Shown in pieces: positions 1 through 8,405 of a DNA stretch of 37,918 nucleotides (the stretch's first letter is position 1; each line of letters begins with the position of its first letter). A program made the translations under genes and the position numbers. Source of the DNA: Butyrivibrio sp. (GTDB taxonomy: Bacteria; Bacillota; Clostridia; Lachnospirales; Lachnospiraceae); the NCBI RefSeq assembly GCF_017940685.1, contig NZ_JAGAYD010000044.1, positions 1 through 37,918 on the forward strand. Reading direction: 5' to 3'. Below the pieces are notes generated by a model that did no database searches, was not told where the DNA came from, and worked only from the letters and a program-made list of their open reading frames with translations.

Positions 1-1311
1 CTTAAGTTGTCTTATGAAGCCAAAAAACATGAGATCAACTATCTTAGATCAGAAAACCTTGCATCGGTTTTCGTAACTACAAGGTCTAAGAGCCTTGACG
101 CCATTCTTGCGGACAAAGACTACAAGGAATCAGGCAGGATCACAGTTTTTGACAAGGATGGAAATGTGGATACAAGTCTTGGTCTTGAGTTTATCAAGGG
201 CCGAGGCAATTACTCCTGGAACAACTGGGACAAGAAACCCTTTAAGATCAAGCTTGAAAAGGAAGCATCAGTTCTGGGACTTGGTAATGGCAAGGACTAC
301 GCCTTTATTTCAAACGCATCTGATGCGACTCTTATCAGAAATGCCATAGCAAGAGACCTTGAAAAGGCTGTGGGAGTGCCCTTTGCAGGAGAGGGCAGGT
401 TTGTGGACCTTTATATAAATGGGGACTACATGGGCAATTACTATCTTTGCCCCAGCATCGAGGTCGGAACAGACAGGGTAAATATCACTGATATTGATAT
501 CAGCCAGAACAGAGTCGTTTCTGAATTAAACAGTAAGGCTCTGAGCCCATATGAGACGCCTCTTATAAAGGGATGGAATATTCCGGACGGTACAGCCGAT
601 ATCACTGGCGGATATCTTGTTGAAAGAGAATTTGGCGACAGGTACAATCTGGAGTACCAGTACTTTAAAAATGGTTTTATCACCAGTAACGATGAGCATT
701 TTATTGTTATTTCTCCTCAGTACTGCAGCAAAAATGAGATAAACTATATTTCTCAGTTTTTTGAAGAAGCTGAGAAGGAGATACTTGGACATGAGCCTCT
801 GGGAACTATCGTTGATGTAGACTCTTTTGCCAAGAGATATCTTGTTGAAGAAGTGACCAAGAACTATGACGGCGGAGTAAGCAGCTGTTATTACTACAAG
901 GATTCCGACAGCATAGATGGCAAGCTTTATGCTGGGCCTGGCTGGGACTTTGATATGAGTCTTGGCAATTATCTTGAGTGGATGGAGTATTACAACGAGG
1001 ACGCCACAGGTATAACAAGGCTTTACCTTTCCGATCATTCTAGTATATACTATAGAGAGCTTGCCCAAAACGAAGAGTTTTTAAGCGTAGTCAAAAGGTA
1101 CTACATGGATATGGCCTTGCCATTTATGGAGTATCTTGCAGATGAGGGCATAGATACTTATGAAAAAGAACTTATGGCCTCCGCTAAAATGGATAGTATC
1201 CGCTGGAGAGATATGTATGAGGAAAATGGATATGTATCCGGAGACCACAAGGAGTATGAAGAGCTTAAGACTTTTATCAGAGAAAGGCTTAAGTTTTTAA
1301 GTAAAGAGTAA
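1..1311 (+). CDS. CotH-family protein kinase-like protein (5' partial)
   Basis: The reading frame is open from the first base, so the N-terminus lies outside the window; the TTG at base 7 is probably not the true start. About 436 residues are visible. CotH hallmarks are present in order: a segment GRGNYSWNNWDKKPFKIKL, then DATLIRN (nt ~328-348), then FVDLYINGDYMGNYYL (nt ~400-450), and GPGWDFDMSLGN (nt ~937-972). CotH proteins adopt a Fam20-like atypical kinase fold; Bacillus CotH phosphorylates spore-coat proteins. Many Clostridia encode CotH-domain proteins on the cell surface that are not tied to spores. No membrane segment is seen in the visible part; any signal peptide would be upstream. 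It ends 8 nt before the VTC gene and is very likely co-transcribed with it. The target is unknown. The family call is firm; kinase activity is inferred. Confidence 0.85.
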   Translation, partial: LKLSYEAKKHEINYLRSENLASVFVTTRSKSLDAILADKDYKESGRITVFDKDGNVDTSLGLEFIKGRGNYSWNNWDKKPFKIKLEKEASVLGLGNGKDYAFISNASDATLIRNAIARDLEKAVGVPFAGEGRFVDLYINGDYMGNYYLCPSIEVGTDRVNITDIDISQNRVVSELNSKALSPYETPLIKGWNIPDGTADITGGYLVEREFGDRYNLEYQYFKNGFITSNDEHFIVISPQYCSKNEINYISQFFEEAEKEILGHEPLGTIVDVDSFAKRYLVEEVTKNYDGGVSSCYYYKDSDSIDGKLYAGPGWDFDMSLGNYLEWMEYYNEDATGITRLYLSDHSSIYYRELAQNEEFLSVVKRYYMDMALPFMEYLADEGIDTYEKELMASAKMDSIRWRDMYEENGYVSGDHKEYEELKTFIRERLKFLSKE

Positions 1312-1319
1312 ACGATAGA

Positions 1320-2042
1320 ATGTATTACAGAGTAGAAGATAAGTATTTTATATATGAAGATCAAATTGCATATCTTACAAACCGCTTAAAAGAGATGATG
1401 GACTATGATGAGCACTCAAGCGGCGGAGGGTATCTTATCCGAAGCGTCTATTTTGATGACGCAGATGACAGCGCTCTCTTAGAGAATGAAGCCGGAGTTG
1501 ACGAAAGAGAAAAGTTCAGGATCCGCACCTATGAAAGAGATGACGCTTTTATAAGGCTTGAGGAAAAAAGCAAGAAAAGCGGTCTGACCCACAAGGAATC
1601 TGCTGTAATAGGCAAGAACACAGTAGAGACTCTTTTAAGGGATGGATGTAGTGCAGGAAGAGCTGTTTTAAATTCTGAGTGCCTTCTTAAGGAAGAAGGA
1701 TTTCTTTTTAAGAAGCTCTATGCTAAGATGAATACGTCTTTGCTACACCCTGTGACTATCGTCGAGTACGAGAGGCAGGCTTTTGTTGAGAGAGTCGGCA
1801 ATGTGAGGATCACCTTTGATAAGAACATTGGTGCTTCAGAATATGTGGACAGATTCTTTGAAAAGGATGTCTGCGCAAGACCGGTTCTTCCGTCGGGAGC
1901 TCACATACTGGAAGTTAAATACGATGAATTCCTGCCAGAGTACATCCAGCAGGTTTTAGAGATAGGATCACTTCAGAGAACGGCCTTTTCAAAATACACC
2001 ATGGCCAGAAGAAATTATGAACAGATTGGAGAATTATTATGA
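1320..2042 (+). CDS. VTC-domain polyphosphate polymerase-like protein
   Basis: 240 aa, matching a single VTC catalytic tunnel domain. This family includes the polyphosphate polymerase of the yeast Vtc4 subunit, which makes polyphosphate from ATP in a triphosphate-tunnel fold. Visible motifs are YRVEDKYFI at the N-terminus, SVYFDD, FRIRTYERD (residues ~66-74) followed by the acidic/basic pair of LEEKSKK (~80-86), VEYERQAFV, VRITFDKNI, and ILEVKYDEFLP near the C-terminus, ending with FSKYTMAR. These supply the basic and acidic side chains that line the tunnel. No transmembrane segment or SPX domain is present, so it should be cytosolic or bound to a membrane partner. It starts 8 nt after the CotH-like gene without a good Shine-Dalgarno, suggesting translational coupling, and its stop overlaps the next start (ATGA). 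Polymerase activity is inferred from the family. Confidence 0.85.
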   Translation: MYYRVEDKYFIYEDQIAYLTNRLKEMMDYDEHSSGGGYLIRSVYFDDADDSALLENEAGVDEREKFRIRTYERDDAFIRLEEKSKKSGLTHKESAVIGKNTVETLLRDGCSAGRAVLNSECLLKEEGFLFKKLYAKMNTSLLHPVTIVEYERQAFVERVGNVRITFDKNIGASEYVDRFFEKDVCARPVLPSGAHILEVKYDEFLPEYIQQVLEIGSLQRTAFSKYTMARRNYEQIGELL

Positions 2043-2713
2043 GTTTTCAGGACGCACTTAAAAAATCGATATTTGAGGGATTTACTGCAAATGATATCCC
2101 TGTGAGCCAGATCGTGGCTGTACTTGCTTTTACATTTTGCATAGGACTTTACCTGTTTTTGATCTACAAGCTTATCAATAAGACTTCTCTTTACAACAGA
2201 AGCTTCCATATTGCAATGGCTATGATCTCCGTAGTTACAGCGGGAATTATCCTGGCAATGCAGTCAAGTATCGTCATTTCCCTTGGTATGGTTGGTGCAC
2301 TTTCAATCGTAAGATTTAGAACAGCCATCAAGGACACCATGGATCTGTTATTCCTTTTCTGGTCAATTGGTGAAGGTATCATCTGCGGAGCAGGACTTTT
2401 TGAGCTGGCTGTAGTTGTAGCTCTTTTGGTTACAGCAGGAATTCTTATCCTTGAGCTTATTCCATTAAATAAGAAGCCATATGTGCTTGTTGTAAACAGT
2501 ACAGATGCAGGCTCAGAGGATGAAATAGTAAAGAGAATCGCTGATAACAGCAAGGGCTATAAGATCAAGAGCAGAAACCTTAAAAAGAGCGGCCTTGATA
2601 TGATAGTAGAGGTTGCAACCACCACAGAAAAAGACCTTATCAGAAGCCTTGGTGAACTGGAATCAGTTGTGAATGTATCTCTTCTTACCCACGAGGGTGA
2701 AGTAAGGATCTGA
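2039..2713 (+). CDS. DUF4956 family membrane protein
   Basis: 224 aa. The start ATG overlaps the VTC stop codon by 4 bases (ATGA), so the two are translationally coupled. The N-terminal ~140 residues hold four or five hydrophobic segments (about 22-45, 57-76, 80-94, 100-120, 121-140); the remaining ~80 residues are polar and probably cytosolic. The core signature GALSIVRFRTAIKD followed by MDLLFLFWSIGEG is the conserved DUF4956 motif. The molecular function is not established. The gene order CotH, VTC, DUF4956 is, from general knowledge, recurrent in Firmicutes, and a membrane partner for the VTC polymerase (an export or vacuole-like channel role) is a reasonable guess, not a demonstrated one. 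The operon ends at the hairpin just downstream. Confidence 0.8.
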   Translation: MSFQDALKKSIFEGFTANDIPVSQIVAVLAFTFCIGLYLFLIYKLINKTSLYNRSFHIAMAMISVVTAGIILAMQSSIVISLGMVGALSIVRFRTAIKDTMDLLFLFWSIGEGIICGAGLFELAVVVALLVTAGILILELIPLNKKPYVLVVNSTDAGSEDEIVKRIADNSKGYKIKSRNLKKSGLDMIVEVATTTEKDLIRSLGELESVVNVSLLTHEGEVRI

Positions 2714-2739
2714 TAAATAAACCTGACAGACATAAGAAA

Positions 2740-2769
2740 ACCACCTGCTTTTGCAGGTGGTATTTTTTT
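2740..2769 (+). terminator. Rho-independent terminator of the CotH/VTC/DUF4956 operon
   Basis: A 9-bp perfect stem ACCACCTGC/GCAGGTGGT with a TTTT loop is followed by A and a run of seven T. It lies 27 nt after the DUF4956 stop codon. Confidence 0.93.
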
Positions 2770-3113
2770 GGGAGGAGGGGTTGTCGGGTGGGGAACCAGA
2801 CAACCCGTGTATGAAAAAAAGTATTGTTGGGGGTTCAGAAGTTTTTGTCTTCTGATGAGTATTATATTAAACGGAATATTTTGCCAAATTATGTCAGAAC
2901 TCTAAAAGAAATATAACCTATTCTAAAATAAAAACAAACTTAATAAACAAAAGAAATACAGGGAGATTAAGTTACTGAAGTACGGCTTCTTTATTGAAAT
3001 TCCCTTTCATTTTGACGCAAAAAAGATCGATTTTCTATGGATTATTCTAAAGATTGTTAATACTATAGGCTTAGAAAGATGTAGTGTTTTCTTTTTTGGC
3101 AAGGAGGCAGGCT
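2770..3113. other. Intergenic stretch with G-run cluster and two hairpins
   Basis: No gene is seen here. Bases 2770-2793 contain four G-runs of at least three (2770-2772, 2777-2780, 2786-2788, 2790-2793) with loops of 4, 5 and 1 nt, a canonical G-quadruplex pattern on the plus strand. An 8-bp stem GGGTTGTC/GACAACCC (2778-2785 with 2799-2806) would compete with it. A second hairpin TCAGAAG/CTTCTGA (2835-2841 with 2849-2855) follows. The rest is AT-rich leader for the flagellin-like gene. No sigma-28 type promoter (TAAA / GCCGATAA) and no convincing sigma-A promoter was found. Confidence 0.5.
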
Positions 3114-3881
3114 ATGAGTAGTGTAGGTGCTATTTCTTCAGGCTATAATGATTATTCATCATATTCGACAATAACAGGTGGTGGAAAGATAACTAAGGCA
3201 TCCGAGGATGCAGCAGGACTGGCTATACAGGAAAAGACAGAGTCACAGGTAAGAGGCCTTGACCAGGGAGCAGAGAATCTCAAAGACGGAGAATCACTTC
3301 TTAAGATTGAGGATGGTGCCCTTGATCAGGTTACAGATTACCTTCAGTCCATAAAGGAATTGTCTGTAAAGGCTATGAACGGAACCTTGTCTGATGATGA
3401 CAAGCAATCGATACAGGCTCAGATAGAAGAGTACATGCAGGGCATTGAGGACATTGCTGGGAATACAACCTTCAATGAAAAGCAGCTCCTTAATGGCGAT
3501 GACAAGCTCTCAATTGCCACAGATGGAAATGGCGGTGAAAAGCAGGTATCAACAACAGATTCTACTCTTAAGGCTCTTGGAATTGAGAATTATGATGTCA
3601 CAAAAGACTTTGATATGGCAGACATCGACAAGGCTCTTGAGAAGGTTACTTCTTCCAGAACAGAGGTTGGTGCACAGACCAATGGAGTTGACTATGCTCT
3701 TACTTATAATTCCCATGCAGCTCTTGAGCTTAATGGATATCAGATGGACAAGGAAGAGAGCAACAGTATAGAAGCTTATCAGAAGATGAAGACCCAGCAA
3801 GTGCTGGATACATATCAGAATACTCTCCAGAAAATGCAGATGGAAGATGACGCGCAGAAAAAGCTTTCTGTATTCATGTAA
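3114..3881 (+). CDS. Atypical flagellin-like protein
   Basis: 255 aa from the ATG at 3114, chosen because AAGGAGG (3101-3107) sits 6 nt upstream; a GTG at 3084 would precede this site and is rejected. The N-terminal flagellin domain is recognisable: KASEDAAGLAI matches the usual RAGDDAAGLAI, followed by QVRGLDQGAENLKDGESLL, a long helix, and TTFNEKQLLNG. The C-terminal domain is recognisable from IDKALEKVTSSRTEVGAQ onward. The usual first ~30 residues (MRINxNIxALN with hydrophobic heptads) are replaced by a shorter Ser/Tyr/Gly-rich stretch, and the variable D2/D3 part is minimal. No other flagellar gene lies in the window. It may be a minor filament subunit, a divergent or decayed copy, or a secreted protein with a new role. 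Membership of the flagellin superfamily is firm; assembly into a filament is not. Confidence 0.8.
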   Translation: MSSVGAISSGYNDYSSYSTITGGGKITKASEDAAGLAIQEKTESQVRGLDQGAENLKDGESLLKIEDGALDQVTDYLQSIKELSVKAMNGTLSDDDKQSIQAQIEEYMQGIEDIAGNTTFNEKQLLNGDDKLSIATDGNGGEKQVSTTDSTLKALGIENYDVTKDFDMADIDKALEKVTSSRTEVGAQTNGVDYALTYNSHAALELNGYQMDKEESNSIEAYQKMKTQQVLDTYQNTLQKMQMEDDAQKKLSVFM

Positions 3882-3906
3882 ATAATGGGAGGATTCATAT
3901 AAAAAG

Positions 3907-3946
3907 GGTGCCTGCGTATATCATTTGTACGCGGGCATCTTTTTAT
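3907..3946 (+). terminator. Rho-independent terminator after the flagellin-like gene
   Basis: A 12-bp stem with two wobble pairs, GGTGCCTGCGTA (3907-3918) and TACGCGGGCATC (3928-3939), is followed by TTTTTAT. It lies 25 nt after the stop codon. Confidence 0.9.
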
Positions 3947-4071
3947 ACTTTTTAGCCAAATAATTGTAAAAAACATATTGCTAAAAGTGTCCGCAGCACA
4001 AAGACAAGTGTCTTTTGGTGGTAAATTCTTGATCTATATTAATCAGTTGTAGCGATTTTACTGTCCAATAC

Positions 4072-4100
4072 TTGACATAAAGTAATATAAATTCTACACT
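4072..4100 (+). promoter_or_regulatory. Sigma-A type promoter of the opp operon
   Basis: A perfect -35 TTGACA (4072-4077), a 17-nt spacer and a -10 TACACT (4095-4100). Transcription would start near 4107, giving a leader of about 160 nt before oppB. Confidence 0.75.
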
Positions 4101-4135
4101 AAACAAGGCTTGCATAATAGAAGTTGATCTTCAGG

Positions 4136-4174
4136 TGCAATGACGTACATAGACTGTGCGTAATTGCATTTTTT
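4136..4174 (+). terminator. Terminator-like hairpin inside the opp leader (possible attenuator)
   Basis: TGCAATGACGTAC (4136-4148) pairs with GTGCGTAATTGCA (4156-4168) in a 13-position stem with one G/A mismatch and one wobble, a 7-nt loop, and six T directly after. It lies between the strong promoter at 4072 and oppB, so it could terminate most transcripts early or release a ~70-nt RNA. No recognised riboswitch class or T-box motif was seen in front of it. Confidence 0.65.
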
Positions 4175-4201
4175 ATGTTATAACTTAATAATTTAGCACG
4201 G

Positions 4202-4219
4202 CAAAGCGTTAACGCTTTG
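4202..4219. promoter_or_regulatory. Perfect 18-bp palindrome upstream of oppB (operator-like)
   Basis: CAAAGCG-TTAA-CGCTTTG is a perfect dyad, 50 bp before the oppB start. The half-site AAAGCG resembles LacI/CcpA-family half-sites, but the central spacing is 4 bp longer than a standard cre site. In RNA it could also form a small hairpin. The binding protein is unknown. Confidence 0.55.
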
Positions 4220-4269
4220 TGGGGATGAATATGCAAGACCTAAGATTTTAGAAATGGGTTGGAGACGCT

Positions 4270-5199
4270 ATGAATACTAAGACTTTAATGTACATTGTAA
4301 AGAGAATTCTCCTTGCAATCGTTACAATTTGGGTGGTTATTACAGTCACTTTCTTTGTAATGCACGCTGTTCCAGGCGGACCATTCACTGGTGAGAAGGC
4401 AGTAAGTGAAACTGTCATGCAGGCCATGGAAGCCAAGTATGGATTGGATAAGCCACTTGGAGTTCAGTACATTACATATTTAGGAGATATTGTTACCAAG
4501 TTCGATTTTGGTCCTTCACTTAAGCAGAGAGGTAGAAATGTCAACGACATCATCCTTGATGGAATGAAGACATCTGCCAAGCTTGGACTTATCGCTGCAG
4601 TAATTGCACTTATCTGCGGTGTTATCCTTGGATCTGTTGCTGCGCTTCGCAGAAACAAGCTCATCGACAGGATCATCATGATCATCACAACTGCATTTGT
4701 ATCTATGCCTTCATTTATTATGGGCTCACTTCTTCTTATAGCATTTGCCATTAACCTGAAGTGGTTCCCTGCAAATGGAGCTTCAAAAAATGGACTTGTC
4801 CTTCCCGTAATCACTTTGTCACTTTATCCAATGGCATACATTACAAGACTTACAAGATCTTCAATGCTGGAGGTTCTTGGTCAGGACTATATCAGAACTG
4901 CCAAGGCCAAGGGTGTATCCGGCGTTAAGATCATCTTTGGACATGCTCTTAAGAATTCACTTATACCTGTTATCACTTATTTCGGACCTATGCTTGCGGG
5001 TATCGTTACAGGATCTCTCGTAGTAGAGCAGATCTTTGCGGTTCCAGGAATCGGACGTGCCTTCGTAAACAGCATCACAGGTCGTGATTACCCTCTTGTT
5101 ATGGGAACCACTATTGTTCTTGCAACACTGATCGTTATCATGAACCTTGTGGGCGATATCATGTACAAGGTAGTTGATCCGAGAATCACATTAGAGTAA
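4270..5199 (+). CDS. oppB: Oligopeptide ABC transporter permease OppB
   Basis: 309 aa, the usual size for the OppB/DppB inner-membrane subunit. It has an N-terminal membrane segment (VKRILLAIVTIWVVITVTFF) and about five more helices. The EAA-type coupling loop around YIRTAKAKGVSGVKIIFGHA contacts the ATPase. The segment VEQIFAVPGIGRAFVNSITG followed by RDYPLVMG is a family hallmark. The start at 4270 has GGAG at 4261-4264. It is the first gene of oppB-oppC-oppD-oppF-oppA, all on one strand. The system imports oligopeptides, or possibly dipeptides or nickel in related systems; the substrate cannot be fixed from the permease alone. Confidence 0.93.
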   Translation: MNTKTLMYIVKRILLAIVTIWVVITVTFFVMHAVPGGPFTGEKAVSETVMQAMEAKYGLDKPLGVQYITYLGDIVTKFDFGPSLKQRGRNVNDIILDGMKTSAKLGLIAAVIALICGVILGSVAALRRNKLIDRIIMIITTAFVSMPSFIMGSLLLIAFAINLKWFPANGASKNGLVLPVITLSLYPMAYITRLTRSSMLEVLGQDYIRTAKAKGVSGVKIIFGHALKNSLIPVITYFGPMLAGIVTGSLVVEQIFAVPGIGRAFVNSITGRDYPLVMGTTIVLATLIVIMNLVGDIMYKVVDPRITLE

Positions 5200-5236
5200 T
5201 CAGATAAAACTGAAAATAAAGTATAGGAGAAATAAA

Positions 5237-6295
5237 ATGGACATTTCAAAGCTCAGTGCCCAGGTAAATATGGATGATTTCATTCCTGCTACCGAGGCTG
5301 AAAAAGAATATATGGTACAGATGCGACCATCATCTACTTTCTTTAAGGATTCTGTAAAGAGACTTCTTAAGAACAAGGTTGCTACAGTTTGTTTCTTTAT
5401 TATAGTGATCATCACACTGGCAGCTATCTTTATTCCTATGTTCTGGCCTTATTCATATGACCAGATGCTTGGAATGACACCTGGTAAGCCAGTCGATAAC
5501 AGCTTTAAAGATCTTAGACCTTTTGAATATGGAAGATCTGAGATAAAGAGAATGGAAGCAGGAGAGAGCGTTATTCCTCACGTATTTGGAACTGACTCTC
5601 AGGGAAGAGATTATTTCATCCGTGTGGTTTACGGAACTCGTATTTCTCTTGCAGTTGGTTTCTTTGCCAGCATCATCGTTCTTATCATAGGTATGACAAT
5701 TGGTTCTGTAGCAGGATACGCCGGCGGAGTCGTGGACCTTGTGATAATGCGAATAGTCGATATCATATATTCGCTACCTGATATGCTTATGGTTATCCTT
5801 CTGTCATCAGTTCTTAAGGTTGTTATGGAAGGAGCTTTGGACGGAACGGTATTATCCAAGATTGGATCGAATATTATCAGTTTGTTCATCGTCTTTGGTG
5901 TTCTTTACTGGGTTTCAATGGCAAGACTCATAAGAGGACAGATATTGTCACTTCGTGAGCAGGAATATGTTCTTGCTGCTGAGGCAGCGGGAGCTAAAGG
6001 CAAGTGGATCATCTTAAAGCATCTGATCCCTAACTGCTTCTCAGTTATCATCATTTCAACAGCACTTCAGATTCCAAGTGCTATCTTTACTGAGAGCTAC
6101 CTTTCATTCCTTGGACTTGGTGTAAATGCGCCTATGCCTTCGCTTGGTTCACTGGCATCTGATGCGCTTAATGGTATTTCATCATATCCTTACAGACTGG
6201 TCATTCCGGCAATCGTTATTTCACTTATTGTTCTTTCACTGAACCTTTTCGGTGATGGACTTCGTGATGCGTTTGACCCTAAACTTGACACATAA
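5237..6295 (+). CDS. oppC: Oligopeptide ABC transporter permease OppC
   Basis: 352 aa, start at 5237 supported by AGGAG at 5225-5229. A polar N-terminal extension of ~50 residues precedes the first membrane segment (VATVCFFIIVIITLAAIFI), as is common in Firmicute OppC. The OppC N-terminal region, the motif GTDSQGRDYFIRVVYGTRIS, and the EAA coupling loop AAEAAGAKGKWIILKHLIPN are all present, followed by ESYLSFLGLGVNAPMPSLG near the C-terminus. It pairs with OppB to form the translocation channel. It starts 37 nt after oppB. Confidence 0.93.
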   Translation: MDISKLSAQVNMDDFIPATEAEKEYMVQMRPSSTFFKDSVKRLLKNKVATVCFFIIVIITLAAIFIPMFWPYSYDQMLGMTPGKPVDNSFKDLRPFEYGRSEIKRMEAGESVIPHVFGTDSQGRDYFIRVVYGTRISLAVGFFASIIVLIIGMTIGSVAGYAGGVVDLVIMRIVDIIYSLPDMLMVILLSSVLKVVMEGALDGTVLSKIGSNIISLFIVFGVLYWVSMARLIRGQILSLREQEYVLAAEAAGAKGKWIILKHLIPNCFSVIIISTALQIPSAIFTESYLSFLGLGVNAPMPSLGSLASDALNGISSYPYRLVIPAIVISLIVLSLNLFGDGLRDAFDPKLDT

Positions 6296-6354
6296 GAAAC
6301 TGCGTTTCTTTTGTGCGGATTGCACACTCGCTATACTATTTCGGAGGCTATAAA

Positions 6355-7341
6355 ATGAATTTACTTGAAGTAAGAGATCTGCATACCTCATTCTTCACAG
6401 ATGCAGGTGAGGTCAAGGCAGTTAATGGAATATCCTTCAATCTGGACAGAGGTAAGGTTCTTGGCATTGTTGGAGAGTCAGGTAGTGGTAAGTCAGTTAC
6501 AGCATATTCGATCATGCAGATCCTGGCAGGTGCTGGCAAGATAGTTTCAGGTTCTATTAAGCTTGATGGACAGGAACTGGTTGGCGCAGGCGAGAAGGTA
6601 ATGAAGACAGTCCGTGGAAACAAGGTGTCTATTATCTTCCAGGATCCTATGACAAGTCTTAACCCTACATATACAATTGGACATCAGCTTATGGAGGCAA
6701 TACTCCTTCATACAGATAGAAATAAGGAACAGGCAAAAGAACGTGCCATCGAGATGCTTAAGCTCGTTAACGTCAATGAGCCTGAAAAGAGAATGAATCA
6801 GTATCCTCATGAGTTCTCAGGTGGTATGAGACAGAGAGTTATGATCGCTATGGCCCTTGCATGTGAGCCTGATATTCTTATTGCCGATGAGCCTACAACT
6901 GCACTGGATGTTACTATCCAGGCTCAGATCCTTGATCTTATGAAGTCACTTCAGAAAGAGCTTGGAATGGCTATCATCATGATCACACATGACCTTGGCG
7001 TTGTTGCCCAGATGTGTGACGAAGTTATCGTTATGTACGCAGGTTCAATCTGCGAGCAGGGAACAGCAGATGAGATTTTCTACAATCCCTGCCATGAATA
7101 TACAAAGGGACTTCTTCGTTCAATTCCTACAGAGGGAAGAGAGGGCAAGAAGCTTGAGCCTATCACAGGTACACCTATTGACCTTCTCAATATGCCTAAG
7201 GGATGTCCTTTTGCACCAAGATGTGACAATGCTATGAAGATCTGCCTTCGTGAGAGAGCAGAACGCATGCAGATCAATGATGATCATGCTGCAGGCTGCT
7301 GGATGAATGTCAAGAAGCTGATGGAAGGCGGTGAACAGTAA
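6355..7341 (+). CDS. oppD: Oligopeptide ABC transporter ATPase OppD
   Basis: 328 aa from the ATG at 6355, chosen because GGAGG (6343-6347) is 7 nt upstream; the frame is open 14 codons further but that start has no binding site. Walker A is GESGSGKS, the signature is [10 protein letters not shown], Walker B is [12 protein letters not shown], and the switch histidine lies in MITHDLGVV. The C-terminal oligopeptide-transporter extension with CPFAPRC is present. It drives import together with OppF. Its stop shares one base with the oppF start (TAATG). Confidence 0.93.
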   Translation: MNLLEVRDLHTSFFTDAGEVKAVNGISFNLDRGKVLGIVGESGSGKSVTAYSIMQILAGAGKIVSGSIKLDGQELVGAGEKVMKTVRGNKVSIIFQDPMTSLNPTYTIGHQLMEAILLHTDRNKEQAKERAIEMLKLVNVNEPEKRMNQYPHEFSGGMRQRVMIAMALACEPDILIADEPTTALDVTIQAQILDLMKSLQKELGMAIIMITHDLGVVAQMCDEVIVMYAGSICEQGTADEIFYNPCHEYTKGLLRSIPTEGREGKKLEPITGTPIDLLNMPKGCPFAPRCDNAMKICLRERAERMQINDDHAAGCWMNVKKLMEGGEQ

Positions 7342-8330
7342 TGAGCGAGATTTTAACAGAGAAAAACCTTGTGGATATCAAGCACCTCAAGGAATACTTC
7401 AATGTAAACGTTGGCTTCTTTAAGACCAAGCCACTTAAGGCTGTAGATGATGTGTCTTTTTCTATTAAGAAGGGAGAGACTCTTGGCCTGGTAGGAGAGT
7501 CAGGCTGTGGTAAGACCACAGTAGGACGTACTATCTTAAACCTCTACAAGCCTACAGATGGTGAGATCTGGTACGATGGTAAGCTTATTAAGACTAAGGA
7601 AGATATCAAGGAATTCCGTAAAAAAGCTACTATGGTTTTCCAGGATCCTTATTCATCATTAAACCCAAGAATGACAGTATCAGACATTATTGCTGAGCCT
7701 TTGGACGTACATGGTCTTTATACTACCAAGGAGCAGAGAAGAGACAGAATCCTTGAACTTATGGGATATGTCGGACTTAACTCAGAGCATGCTTCAAGAT
7801 ATGCCCACGAGTTCTCAGGCGGACAGAGACAGCGTATCGGTATTGCAAGAAGCCTTGCAGTTAACCCGGAGTTTATCGTATGTGATGAACCTGTATCAGC
7901 TCTTGATGTTTCAATTCAGGCCCAGGTTATCAATATGTTTGATGAGCTCCAGGAGAGACTTGGACTTACATATCTCTTTATCGCTCACGACCTGTTGGTA
8001 GTAAGACATATCAGTAACAGAATAGCAGTTATGTACCTTGGAAAGATGGTTGAGCTGGCTGATGCAGATGAGATTTACAACAATCCACTTCATCCATACA
8101 GTAAGTCACTTCTTTCTGCAGTTCCTGTTCCTGATCCTAAGATTGCAAGAGCTAATAAGAGAATTGTTTTATCAGGCGATATACCTAGTCCTTTGAACGC
8201 TCCATCTGGATGTCCTTTCAGAACCAGATGTGCATACTGCAAGGGAGACTGCGCAGAGAGTATGCCAGAGTTCAAAGAGGTTTCAAAGGGTCACTTTGTT
8301 GCATGCCATCATGTGGCTGATATCAACTAG
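7341..8330 (+). CDS. oppF: Oligopeptide ABC transporter ATPase OppF
   Basis: 329 aa, start ATG overlapping the oppD stop by one base, indicating coupled translation. Walker A GESGCGKT, signature [16 protein letters not shown], Walker [13 protein letters not shown], switch FIAHDLLVV, and the C-terminal CPFRTRC motif are all present. It forms the second ATP-hydrolysing subunit with OppD. Followed by a 75-nt spacer and oppA. Confidence 0.93.
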   Translation: MSEILTEKNLVDIKHLKEYFNVNVGFFKTKPLKAVDDVSFSIKKGETLGLVGESGCGKTTVGRTILNLYKPTDGEIWYDGKLIKTKEDIKEFRKKATMVFQDPYSSLNPRMTVSDIIAEPLDVHGLYTTKEQRRDRILELMGYVGLNSEHASRYAHEFSGGQRQRIGIARSLAVNPEFIVCDEPVSALDVSIQAQVINMFDELQERLGLTYLFIAHDLLVVRHISNRIAVMYLGKMVELADADEIYNNPLHPYSKSLLSAVPVPDPKIARANKRIVLSGDIPSPLNAPSGCPFRTRCAYCKGDCAESMPEFKEVSKGHFVACHHVADIN

Positions 8331-8405
8331 TTCATACATGTGATATGCAGATAACTGTTTATCATGTTTATGATATAAAAAACATTCATAATAAGGAGGA
8401 AAATT

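Noticed and set aside
526-1068. Minus-strand frame of 180 codons inside the CotH-like gene
   Set aside because: It lies wholly opposite a gene with clear CotH motifs, has no binding site, and its translation has no recognisable domain.
3000-3100. Sigma-28 (flagellar) promoter for the flagellin-like gene
   Set aside because: TAAA occurs near 3047 but no GCCGATAA-like -10 follows at the right distance.
3084-3113. GTG start 10 codons earlier for the flagellin-like protein
   Set aside because: The ribosome binding site AAGGAGG lies inside that extension, so the ATG at 3114 is the true start.
4225-4251. Eight-codon leader peptide before oppB
   Set aside because: It is very short, has only a poor binding site and no run of regulatory codons that would suggest attenuation.
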